From contig JBGTNK010000263.1 in assembly GCA_041743125.1 (NCBI GenBank), forward strand, positions 20,311 through 84,310: a stretch of DNA of 64,000 nucleotides, in the 5' to 3' direction. The notes below the pieces were generated by a model. The model had not been told where the DNA came from, made no database searches, and worked only from the letters and a program-made list of their open reading frames with translations. The DNA comes from Terrimonas_B sp041743125. Lineage in GTDB: Bacteria > Bacteroidota > Bacteroidia > Chitinophagales > Chitinophagaceae. Below, piece by piece: positions 51,384 through 60,068 of this stretch. How positions within the stretch are numbered: position 1 is the first letter of the stretch; every line of letters starts with the position of its first letter. Both the position numbers and the translations under genes were made by a program.

Positions 51384-52337
51384 ATGAAAAAAATCGGAAT
51401 CCTGCACGGTAAAGAACGCTCCTTCCCTGAAGCATTTGTAGCCAGAGTAAATAGTAAGAATGTTCATGATATTTCTGCAGAGCCGGTTATTATTGACAAG
51501 GCCATGCAGGGTGTGCATTGTGGCTATTCCGTAATTATTGACCGCATATCGCAGGATGTTCCTTTTTACAGAACATGGCTGAAGAATGCAGCAGTTACCG
51601 GCACCGCAGTTATTAATAATCCATTTTGGTGGAGTGCGGATGACAAATATTTCAATAATTGCCTGATGACAAAACTGGATGTACCCGTTCCGAAAACTGC
51701 CATCATTCCATCCAGGGATCTGCCGCATGATACCACGGATGATTCATTTAGCAATCTTGCCTATCCAATGGACTGGGATAGTATTTTTAGTTATGTAGGA
51801 TTTCCCGCTTATATGAAACCTTTTGCGGGGGGAGGTTGGAAACATGTGTACCGGCTGGATAGTTCCGAAGATTTTTTTAAGAAACACAGCGAAACAGGAC
51901 AACTGGTGATGCTGCTGCAGGAAGAAATAATATTTGATGAATATTACCGCTGTTATTGCATTGGCGGTAAATACGTACGCATCATGCCTTATGAGCCAAG
52001 AAACCCGCACCACCTGAGATATGTAGCAGATTTTTCCCCTTCCCCGGAACGTTTAGAGCAAATGACCAATATCGTACTTCGCATTAATAAGTACTTAGGT
52101 TATGATTTTAATACGGTTGAATTAGCCCTTCGAAACGGAGTTCCATATGCAATAGATTTTTGCAACCCCGCACCCGATGCAGAAAGAACCAGTGTAGGTG
52201 AAGAGAATTTTGAATGGGTGGTAGAGACTGCTGCCAATTATGCAATTGAAAAAGCTTTAAGCAACAACGAAAACAGCGACAACCTGACCTGGGGTGAATA
52301 TGTAAAAAGAAGCAGCACAAAAGTTCCTTTGATATAG
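51384..52337 (+). CDS. RimK-like ATP-grasp ligase
   Basis: The 317-residue protein has an ATP-grasp form: an N-terminal KKIGILHGKERSFPEAF, the central FPAYMKPFAGGGWKHVYRL (P-loop lysine with glycine-rich turn), VMLLQEEIIFDEYYRCYCIG, and the magnesium-binding YDFNTVELALRNGVPYAIDF followed by CNPAP. ATP-grasp enzymes join a carboxylate to an amine or thiol via an acyl phosphate. The next gene encodes a GCS2-type ligase, so the two may build a small peptide in sequence. The substrate is not known. A shorter start two codons in is used. Confidence 0.82.
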   Translation: MKKIGILHGKERSFPEAFVARVNSKNVHDISAEPVIIDKAMQGVHCGYSVIIDRISQDVPFYRTWLKNAAVTGTAVINNPFWWSADDKYFNNCLMTKLDVPVPKTAIIPSRDLPHDTTDDSFSNLAYPMDWDSIFSYVGFPAYMKPFAGGGWKHVYRLDSSEDFFKKHSETGQLVMLLQEEIIFDEYYRCYCIGGKYVRIMPYEPRNPHHLRYVADFSPSPERLEQMTNIVLRINKYLGYDFNTVELALRNGVPYAIDFCNPAPDAERTSVGEENFEWVVETAANYAIEKALSNNENSDNLTWGEYVKRSSTKVPLI

Positions 52338-52477
52338 ATTGTAATTTATTCGTTTTAAATAAAGTTAAAAAAGAAGAAGGGAAAGATAAACTATCTGTTC
52401 TTTGCAGAAATGAAAGTGGTAATACCCTGAAGGGTAATTGTGCAGGAAATGAAAGAAATTTTTACCTAATAATTGCT

Positions 52478-53581
52478 ATGATATTAAATTATAAAACCTT
52501 TACCCTTGGCGTAGAAGAAGAATATATGGTAATGGATCCTGTAACAAAGGAATTAAAGAGCCATGAACAGAAGATTGTGGTGGAAGGACAGAAGGTGATA
52601 AAAGACAAAGTAAAAGCTGAAATGCACCAGGCTGTTGTGGAGGTTGGCACCGATATATGTGCAGATGCAGATGAGGCCTTTGCCGATGTATCCCTGCTGC
52701 GCAAAACAATATCGGAGATAGCAGGCAGTCTTAACCTGACCATGGGCGCCTCAGGTACACACCCTTTCAGCCACTGGGAAAGCCAGTTGATAACCGATCA
52801 TGCCCGCTATAACGAAATTGTAAATGAACTACAGGAAGCCGCCCGCAGCAACCTCATCTTTGGTCTGCATGTACATGTAGGTATGCAAACCCGGGAGATG
52901 GCCAATCATATTGCCAACTCCACCCGTTATTTCCTGCCGCATATTTTCGCACTGAGTACCAACTCGCCTTTCTGGGAAGGAAGAATGACGGGCTACAAAT
53001 CATTTCGTACCAAAGTATTTGATAAATTTCCCCGCACCGGTATTCCCGATGCATTTGAAAGCATAGAAGCATATGACAACTATGTAAAATTGCTGATCAA
53101 AACAAATTGCATTGATAATGCGAAAAAGATCTGGTGGGACCTTCGCGTACATCCTTTTTTTAATACGGTTGAGTTTCGCATTTGTGATATACCGATGACG
53201 GTTGATGAAACAATTACCATTGCTGCATTATTCCAGGCCATCTGTGCCCGGATTTATATGCTGCGTTCAAAAAACCTCAATTTCATCCAGTATTCCCGTG
53301 CCCTGCTCAATGAAAATAAATGGAGAGCCAGCAGGTATGGTGTTGATGGATATATGATCGATTTTGGAAAAGAAGAGGAAGTGAACACGAGGGCACTAAT
53401 CTATGAGCTGCTTGATTTCCTGGAACCTGTTCTTGATCACCTGGGTAGTCGTCACCGGGTAGCTTTTGTACATAAAATGCTGGAAAAGGGTACAGGAGCT
53501 GATCGTCAGTTAGCCGTTTTTGAACAAACAAAATCACTGGCCAGCGTAGCTGAATATATACAGGGACAATTTTTGCAATGA
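52478..53581 (+). CDS. YbdK/GCS2-type carboxylate-amine ligase
   Basis: The 367-residue protein is of the glutamate-cysteine-ligase-2/YbdK group (COG2170). It has FTLGVEEEYMVMDPVTKE, EMHQAVVEVGTD, MGASGTHPFSHW, FGLHVHVGMQ and WWDLRVHPFFNTVEFRICD, in the expected order. Such enzymes make gamma-glutamyl or other carboxylate-amine bonds from ATP. In this locus a partner ATP-grasp ligase lies upstream (140-base gap) and a class-I amidotransferase lies further downstream. Predicted substrates are an amino acid and an amine or a peptide end, but not identifiable here. Confidence 0.92.
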   Translation: MILNYKTFTLGVEEEYMVMDPVTKELKSHEQKIVVEGQKVIKDKVKAEMHQAVVEVGTDICADADEAFADVSLLRKTISEIAGSLNLTMGASGTHPFSHWESQLITDHARYNEIVNELQEAARSNLIFGLHVHVGMQTREMANHIANSTRYFLPHIFALSTNSPFWEGRMTGYKSFRTKVFDKFPRTGIPDAFESIEAYDNYVKLLIKTNCIDNAKKIWWDLRVHPFFNTVEFRICDIPMTVDETITIAALFQAICARIYMLRSKNLNFIQYSRALLNENKWRASRYGVDGYMIDFGKEEEVNTRALIYELLDFLEPVLDHLGSRHRVAFVHKMLEKGTGADRQLAVFEQTKSLASVAEYIQGQFLQ

Positions 53582-53622
53582 CATAATTGATATGATCCGT
53601 CTAAAAAATTAATGACCGCAAT

Positions 53623-55260
53623 ATGCGTTTATCCATTCTTTTAATTTCTTTTACTTCTTTTTTATTATCCTGCTCGCAACAACAAAAAGCCGATTGGCTG
53701 ATATATAACGCCACTATCTACATGGTTGATTCTTCTTTTTCCAAAGCCAGCGCTATGGTTTGGAATGATGGAAAAATACTTGCCGCCGGAACACTGGCAG
53801 CAATGGAAAAAAAATATGCTGCAAAAAATAAAATGAATGCAAGGGGTGGTTTTATATATCCGGGATTCATAGATGCCCATACTCATTTTGCAGCCTATGG
53901 ATTGGGCTTAAAAAAAGTCAGCCTGACCGGCACAAACAGTTGGGACGACATTTTACATCTCCTGGCAGATTTTGAGAAAAACCTCGCCAAAGGAGAATGG
54001 ATGATCGGAAGAGGTTGGGACCAGAATGACTGGCAGCACAAAGACTTCCCTACTAATGAAGAACTAAATACATTATTCCCAGACCGCCCAGTACTTTTAT
54101 CAAGAATAGATGGACACGCAGCTATAGCTAATCAAAAAGCGTTGGCTATATCAGGAATAAAACCAGGATATAAATTGACAGGAGGTGAGGTAGAAGTAAA
54201 AGATGGAAGATTAACCGGGATACTTATAGATAATGCGGTTGATTTGGTATCGTCAAGAATTCCCATGCCAACCAAAGAACAATACAATAACGCATTACTT
54301 GCTGCACAGAGAAATTGTTTTGCCGTTGGTCTCACCACGGTTGATGATTGCGGTTTAAATGCTGATGACGTAGAAACTATTCAGGAATTGCAGAAGAAAG
54401 GTGATTTGAAAATGAGGATGTATATCATGCTACGTGATTCTAAAAAAAATTTTGATTACCTGGAAAAAAAAGGAATTATCAAAACCGACCGGTTGCATGT
54501 CAGGAGTTTCAAATTATATGGTGATGGCGCATTAGGATCAAGAGGAGCCTGCCTGTTGCAACCCTACAGCGATAAGCCAGGGCATGTTGGATTTTTATTA
54601 AGCAACAGGGAACATTTTGATAGCGTGGCGGCCTGGATATTTCAAAAGAATTTTCAAATGTGTACTCACGCCATTGGAGATAGTGGCAACAGAACCCTGC
54701 TCAATATTTATTCAAAATATCTCAAGGGACCCAATGATTTGCGCTGGCGTATAGAACATGCACAAGTTGTCAATCAAAGTGATTTTAATTTATTTGGAGA
54801 AAATTCAATTATCCCTTCTGTGCAGCCTGCGCATGCCACCAGTGATATGTATTGGGCCGCCGGTCGTTTAGGAAATGAAAGGGTAAAAGGGGCCTACGCT
54901 TATAAACAATTATTAAAACAAAATGGATGGCTACCCCTGGGAACGGATTTTCCGGTGGAAGATATCTCTCCCTTTAAAACCTTCTATGCGGCCGTTGTCC
55001 GTAAGGATGAGAAGGGATGGCCCAATGGAGGATATCAAACAGAGAATGCATTAACCCGGGAGGAAGCGCTTCGTGGAATGACCATCTGGGCTGCTAAAGC
55101 CAACTTTGAGGAAAAGGAAAAAGGAAGCCTTGAGCCAGGCAAGCTGGCAGACTTTGTAATTCTTGATAAAGATCTTATGAAGGCAAAGGATACGGAGCTA
55201 TTTCAAATAAATGTTTTGCAAACCTTTTCAGATGGTGAAAAGGTATATGAAAAAAAATAA
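53623..55260 (+). CDS. YtcJ-type amidohydrolase lipoprotein
   Basis: The 545-residue protein has a lipoprotein signal peptide with lipobox FLLSCSQ (Cys17). It is of the amidohydrolase family 3: YPGFIDAHTHFAAYG (HxH metal ligands), LLSRIDGHAAIANQKAL, FKLYGDGALGSRGA, MCTHAIGDSGN, RIEHAQVV and PLGTDFPVEDISPF. It would hydrolyse an amide, N-acyl or ester bond in the periplasm. It is 41 bases after the GCS2-type gene and 20 bases before the MFS gene, in the same direction. Whether it acts on the product of the ligases is only an inference. Confidence 0.88.
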   Translation: MRLSILLISFTSFLLSCSQQQKADWLIYNATIYMVDSSFSKASAMVWNDGKILAAGTLAAMEKKYAAKNKMNARGGFIYPGFIDAHTHFAAYGLGLKKVSLTGTNSWDDILHLLADFEKNLAKGEWMIGRGWDQNDWQHKDFPTNEELNTLFPDRPVLLSRIDGHAAIANQKALAISGIKPGYKLTGGEVEVKDGRLTGILIDNAVDLVSSRIPMPTKEQYNNALLAAQRNCFAVGLTTVDDCGLNADDVETIQELQKKGDLKMRMYIMLRDSKKNFDYLEKKGIIKTDRLHVRSFKLYGDGALGSRGACLLQPYSDKPGHVGFLLSNREHFDSVAAWIFQKNFQMCTHAIGDSGNRTLLNIYSKYLKGPNDLRWRIEHAQVVNQSDFNLFGENSIIPSVQPAHATSDMYWAAGRLGNERVKGAYAYKQLLKQNGWLPLGTDFPVEDISPFKTFYAAVVRKDEKGWPNGGYQTENALTREEALRGMTIWAAKANFEEKEKGSLEPGKLADFVILDKDLMKAKDTELFQINVLQTFSDGEKVYEKK

Positions 55261-55280
55261 AAGATTAACGCCCTTCTACC

Positions 55281-56474
55281 TTGAAATATATTTCAAAAAC
55301 CATTTGGGTATTATCCATTATAAGTTTGCTTACTGATACGGCAAGTGAGATGCTTTACCCGGTAATGCCTATTTACCTTAAAAGTATTGGCTTTTCAATT
55401 GTCCTGATAGGGATATTGGAAGGAGTGGCAGAAGCCACTGCCGGTTTAAGCAAAGGTTATTTTGGCAAACTTTCAGATAACACAGGAAGAAGAGCACCCT
55501 TTGTTCAATTAGGATATGCATTGAGTGCCATCTCCAAACCGATGATGGCTTTTTTTATTTACCCATTATGGATATTTTTTGTACGTACTATTGACCGCTT
55601 TGGAAAAGGATTAAGAACGGGCGCCAGGGATGCCATCCTTTCTGACGAAGCGACCTTCGAGACAAAGGGAAAGGTTTTTGGTTTTCATCGTTCCATGGAT
55701 ACATTGGGCGCTGTAGCCGGACCATTAGCTGCATTGATCTACCTGTATTATTTTCCGCAGGATTATATTTCTTTATTTTATATCGCCTTCTTACCCGGCC
55801 TGGGCGCAATTGTGGCTTCATTACTTATTAAAGACAAGAAAACAACCATCCCAAAACAAAAATCACCAACTCCCTTTTTTTCATTTTTAAAATATTGGAA
55901 AACCAGTCCCGCCTCTTACCGTAAACTCGTTATTGGATTATTAGCATTTGCATTGTTTAACAGTTCTGACGTTTTCCTGTTGTTAAAGCTGAAAGAATCA
56001 GGGATCAGTGATACCCTCGCCATTGGCGCTTATATTTTTTACAACCTTGTGTACGCAGCATTTGCTTTCCCGGCTGGCATTATAGCAGACAAAATGGGCC
56101 TGAAGAAAATTTTTGTTCTGGGGCTTGTTTTATTTAGCATCGTATACATTGGGATGGCCACCATTAATAATATATATTTTTACTTTGGATTATTTTTTCT
56201 TTATGGACTTTATGCTGCGGCAACGGAAGGAATTGCTAAAGCATGGATCAGTAATATCACCGATAAAAAAGATACAGCCACCGCTATAGGAACCTATTCC
56301 GGGTTTCAAAGTATCTGTGCACTACTCGCCAGTTCCCTGGCCGGATTGATTTGGTTGAAATTTGGAGCTGCATTTGCTTTTTTGATGGCAGCCATATTCA
56401 CTGTTTTAATAATCTTTTATTTTATTTTTAAGATCCCACCACCGGGTAAAATAATGATAAATGGACAATCTTAA
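55281..56474 (+). CDS. MFS transporter
   Basis: The 397-residue protein has about 12 membrane helices and the MFS signature GYFGKLSDNTGRRAPFVQLG between helices 2 and 3. It resembles the drug:H+ antiporter-like group with TIDRFGKGLRTGARDAIL. It starts with TTG at 55281, 20 bases after the amidohydrolase gene. Its place between two peptide-ligase genes suggests transport of a substrate or product, but specificity cannot be read. Confidence 0.9.
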   Translation: MKYISKTIWVLSIISLLTDTASEMLYPVMPIYLKSIGFSIVLIGILEGVAEATAGLSKGYFGKLSDNTGRRAPFVQLGYALSAISKPMMAFFIYPLWIFFVRTIDRFGKGLRTGARDAILSDEATFETKGKVFGFHRSMDTLGAVAGPLAALIYLYYFPQDYISLFYIAFLPGLGAIVASLLIKDKKTTIPKQKSPTPFFSFLKYWKTSPASYRKLVIGLLAFALFNSSDVFLLLKLKESGISDTLAIGAYIFYNLVYAAFAFPAGIIADKMGLKKIFVLGLVLFSIVYIGMATINNIYFYFGLFFLYGLYAAATEGIAKAWISNITDKKDTATAIGTYSGFQSICALLASSLAGLIWLKFGAAFAFLMAAIFTVLIIFYFIFKIPPPGKIMINGQS

Positions 56475-56595
56475 TGAGAAGTATGTCTTTACTTTTTTTA
56501 ATAAAATCTTAATCAAAATCATTTATCCGTTATTTTAACCCCACTGTGTATACTCGCTGACAGAGCGTAGGTCAAAAAATCATTATGTTTGCAGC

Positions 56596-57453
56596 ATGAT
56601 TTGGAACGAGAACCAGTCGATCCGTATAGCCCTACTTGACATGAATGATGGGTTCCCAAACCAGGGAATGCGTTGTATCAGGCAGATCATCAAGGATTGG
56701 TCAGCTACGCTGGATAAAAAAATAGAATGCACAGAATTTGATGTAAGGCAAAAGAATGTTCTTCCGGATACTTCTTTTGATATTTATATTTCAAGCGGCG
56801 GTCCAGGCGACCCGCTATCCACCCGGTTCGACGACTGGGATATTAGCTGGTGTAAGTGGGTAGATGAGATCCTGCGTTGGAACAATAATCCTTCCACCAC
56901 CCAAAAAAAATTCATCTTCTTTATTTGCCATTCGTTTCAACTGGCCAGCCGCTTTTTTAATGCAGGTGTTGTATATAAAAGAAAGTCTACTTCTTTCGGT
57001 GTTTTCCCGGTTCATTTATTAGAAGAAGGCAAAGCAGAACCTGTATTTGAGGGCTTGAAAGATCCCTTCTATGCTGTGGATAGCCGGGATTACCAGGTAA
57101 TTCAGCCCAACCATGCATTACTGAATGAAATGGGTGCATCTATTTTATGTATTGAAAAAAATCGTCCCCATGTTCCATATGAAAGAGCTGTTATGGGTAT
57201 CCGCTTTAATGAGTTCATGATAGGCACTCAATTTCACCCGGAAGCCGATGCGGAAGGCATGAGCATACACTTGCAAACTGAAGAAAAGAGAAAGACGGTA
57301 ATAGAAAATCATGGCGAAGAAAAATTAAACAGCATGCTTGAACATTTGAATGATCCTGATAAAATACGCTGGACATATTCCCATATACTTCCCAATTTCC
57401 TGAATCAATGCGTTCGTAAAATGGAACACTCCGTGCTGGAGCAGGCCGTGTAA
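56596..57453 (+). CDS. Class-I glutamine amidotransferase-like protein
   Basis: The 285-residue protein has a GATase-1 domain with ISSGGPGDPLS, the nucleophile Cys111 in FFICHSFQLASRFF and the His/Glu in GTQFHPEADAEG, so the triad is complete. This type provides ammonia from glutamine or hydrolyses gamma-glutamyl bonds (as in gamma-Glu hydrolases). With ATP-grasp and GCS2 ligases nearby it may supply ammonia for amidation or cleave a gamma-glutamyl group. A TATGTTTG promoter box (56584-56591) lies directly before the ATG, which suggests a leaderless or very short-leader mRNA. Confidence 0.86.
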   Translation: MIWNENQSIRIALLDMNDGFPNQGMRCIRQIIKDWSATLDKKIECTEFDVRQKNVLPDTSFDIYISSGGPGDPLSTRFDDWDISWCKWVDEILRWNNNPSTTQKKFIFFICHSFQLASRFFNAGVVYKRKSTSFGVFPVHLLEEGKAEPVFEGLKDPFYAVDSRDYQVIQPNHALLNEMGASILCIEKNRPHVPYERAVMGIRFNEFMIGTQFHPEADAEGMSIHLQTEEKRKTVIENHGEEKLNSMLEHLNDPDKIRWTYSHILPNFLNQCVRKMEHSVLEQAV

Positions 57454-57579
57454 GAAGTTTTAAATGGTAAGTTGGAAAAACGGAACATTTTTTTTAAGAT
57501 CAGAAGTTCACCTTCCCTGAAATCAAAACTTTTTCTTAACCTTCTTGCTGTAGCCTAACTTAGCTTAAAACAATAGCAA

Positions 57580-58782
57580 ATGGTACCAGCATTACGGCAG
57601 CAATTCAATGCAAGTTTTACCGATGAAAAATACCATGCTTTTTTAAAAGAATTGCATTCGGCTCACCCCGGCGCTATTGATTTCCGCGTGGCAGAAACTC
57701 CCATTTTTATTCCAAAAGATTTTACAAAAAAAATGCTGGATGCCTGTGAAAGCATTATAGATATAATTATTGATCCGAAATTTAAAGAGCGTACCCAAAG
57801 CTCAATTCCAGCTAACTTAATTGTTCCCGGGGAAAATGATCATACGCATTTTATAGCTTTTGATTTTGGGATCTGTGAAGACGAAGAAGGCGAATATGAA
57901 CCACAACTTATAGAGATGCAGGGTTTCCCAACCTTGTTTGCCTATGAAGTATTAATAGATGATGTTTGCAGAAACCATTTTGATATTCCCGAGAATTACT
58001 CGGCCTACCTGGGTGGGCACAACAAAGAATCCTATATACAACTTTTAAGAGAGATCTTACTTGGCGACTATGATCCTGAAAACGTAATACTGCTGGAAAT
58101 TTTTCCGCATCAGCAAAAAACAAGAATTGATTTCTATTGCACGCAGGATTATACCGGCGTAAAACCGGTTTGCCTTACTGAAATAATCAAGGAAGAAAAA
58201 AAATTATATTATCTGAATGATGGAAAAAAGACGGAAATAAAAAGAATTTATAACCGCATCATCTTCGACGATCTTTTTCAACAATCAAAGGAGGTCCAGG
58301 AAAAGGGCAGGCTGCTTTTTGAAGAATCAGATGTTGAATGGATCCCGCACCCATCCTGGTTTTACCGCATCAGTAAATACACCTTACCGCTGATCCGGCA
58401 TCCGTACGTACCACCTACTTTTTTCCTGCATCAAATAAATCATTTGCCTGCTGACCTGGAGAATTATGTATTAAAACCTTTATTCTCTTTTGCTGGTCAG
58501 GGAGTAGTAATAGATGTTACCAGGGAGGATATTGAAGATGTAAAGGATCCGGAAAACTGGATATTGCAAAGGAAAGTAAAATACGCTGAAGTGATTAAAA
58601 CACCGGATACACCCGCCAAAGCGGAGATCAGGATATTTTATTTTTGGAAGGATGGGCAAACAAGACCAGCGCCTGCCAATAACCTGGCCCGGCTAAGTAA
58701 AGGAAAAATGATCGGCGTTCGGTATAACAAGGATAAAGAATGGGTGGGCGGTAATTATTGCCTGTTTGAAATCTTACAATAA
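57580..58782 (+). CDS. ATP-grasp-like protein of unknown function
   Basis: The 400-residue protein has no domain I can name with certainty. Its C-terminal half (about residues 290-400) looks ATP-grasp-like: NYVLKPLFSFAGQGVVID (P-loop-like), NWILQRKVKYAEV, KAEIRIFYFWKDG and RLSKGKMIGVRYN. The N-terminal half has FIAFDFGICEDEEGEYEPQL followed by EMQGFPTLFAYEVLIDDV. It may belong to the glutathionylspermidine-synthase-like or other amidoligase group. It is encoded 126 bases after the amidotransferase gene, in the same direction, closing the amidoligase locus. Confidence 0.7.
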   Translation: MVPALRQQFNASFTDEKYHAFLKELHSAHPGAIDFRVAETPIFIPKDFTKKMLDACESIIDIIIDPKFKERTQSSIPANLIVPGENDHTHFIAFDFGICEDEEGEYEPQLIEMQGFPTLFAYEVLIDDVCRNHFDIPENYSAYLGGHNKESYIQLLREILLGDYDPENVILLEIFPHQQKTRIDFYCTQDYTGVKPVCLTEIIKEEKKLYYLNDGKKTEIKRIYNRIIFDDLFQQSKEVQEKGRLLFEESDVEWIPHPSWFYRISKYTLPLIRHPYVPPTFFLHQINHLPADLENYVLKPLFSFAGQGVVIDVTREDIEDVKDPENWILQRKVKYAEVIKTPDTPAKAEIRIFYFWKDGQTRPAPANNLARLSKGKMIGVRYNKDKEWVGGNYCLFEILQ

Positions 58783-59065
58783 AAGGATTTCTTCTTAAAT
58801 TCATACCACAAATAAACCACCAGTAAAGTTGATCTTTTTTCCTTTAAGGCAGGTTACGGCAAACATTCCATCTCCGTAATTCCTGTTTATAAAAAACGCC
58901 ATTGGCACGCTGCAACAAACACCGACCCCGTACAATTAATAATAAATAATACTTTGCTGTTACCAGGATAAGATCAAAAACTGGTTGCTGCTAAAAACCA
59001 ATGATCTTCAGGTTATCTGCATTAGCCAGGACTGCTTTATTATTTAACAAATAAAACCATTTAAA

Positions 59066-59596
59066 ATGGAACACTCCAGGAATCTAAAAAGAAATGAGTT
59101 AAGCTCCTCATTTTTGATGGCACTTACTTTGATTTTAATGTTAGTATTGGCAAGCACGTCTGCGCATGCCCAGGATCATAGTATGAAATCACCAGGCAGC
59201 CCGGATCATTTAATGATCAAACCTGCGGATATAAAATGGATGGATGGTCCCGGTTCTATTCCCCCCGGTGCAAAATTTGCAATAATAGAAGGTGATACGA
59301 AAGCTGTCGGATTATTTACTATGCGCCTTTGGATGCCGGCAGGTTATAAAATTCAGGCCCACTGGCATCCGGCTGACGAACATATAACGGTCATTTCCGG
59401 AACTTTTATGATGGGCCTTGGAGAAAAATTTGAAAATGAAAAACTGCAGCCGCTTACCACAGGTAGTTTTGGATTGATGGCGAAAGGAACCCGCCATTAT
59501 GCAATGGTTAATGAGGAAACCATAGTCCAACTTCATGGTATGGGTCCATGGGACATTAAATATGTAAACCCGGCGGATGATCCGCGGAAAAAATAA
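59066..59596 (+). CDS. Exported cupin-domain protein
   Basis: The 176-residue protein has a signal peptide (SSFLMALTLILMLVLASTSAHA) and a cupin domain with AHWHPADEHITVISGTFMMG (metal His/His/Glu) and a second motif FGLMAKGTRHYAMVNEE (His). The fold binds a metal and often an organic acid or sugar. It is followed 112 bases later by a second cupin gene, with no signal peptide. The functional relation is not known. Confidence 0.87.
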   Translation: MEHSRNLKRNELSSSFLMALTLILMLVLASTSAHAQDHSMKSPGSPDHLMIKPADIKWMDGPGSIPPGAKFAIIEGDTKAVGLFTMRLWMPAGYKIQAHWHPADEHITVISGTFMMGLGEKFENEKLQPLTTGSFGLMAKGTRHYAMVNEETIVQLHGMGPWDIKYVNPADDPRKK

Positions 59597-59708
59597 CAAT
59601 GAAGACCCATGGAATGGACTTACATTTAATGCAACCTGCCGTAAGTAAAAGTTATAGCGCAGGTTGTATTTTAATAACTTGTTTTCCCGAGAAATTAAAT
59701 AGCAGGAT

Positions 59709-60026
59709 ATGCACACCATAAAAGATATTACTCCAAAAGAATTAGTTTCAGGCATCTCCGGCCACTATGTCCATGGTGCATCCATGACGCTTGGTTATGT
59801 AGAAATAAAAGCAGGCAGTGATTTGCCTGCCCATCAGCATATTCATGAGCAAATCACCTATATAATCGAAGGTCAGATGGATATGGTGATTGGTGGAAAT
59901 TCATATTCTTTAACAGCCGGTATGTATTATGTTATTCCTTCCAACGTTTCCCACGGAGCTATAGCAAAAACGGACTGTAAAGTAATTGATGTATTTAATC
60001 CTGTAAGAGAGGATTATAAAATTTGA
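59709..60026 (+). CDS. Cupin-domain protein
   Basis: The 105-residue soluble protein is a single cupin with LPAHQHIHEQITYIIEGQMD (His, His, Glu metal ligands) and MYYVIPSNVSHGAI (His). The length is close to the minimal cupin. Its function, such as quercetinase-like or sugar epimerase-like, cannot be told. Its 3' end faces the tex gene across a 42-base gap. Confidence 0.88.
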   Translation: MHTIKDITPKELVSGISGHYVHGASMTLGYVEIKAGSDLPAHQHIHEQITYIIEGQMDMVIGGNSYSLTAGMYYVIPSNVSHGAIAKTDCKVIDVFNPVREDYKI

Positions 60027-60068
60027 TTCCCTTCAATACTCCATCTTCTATTATACTCCGGATATAAT

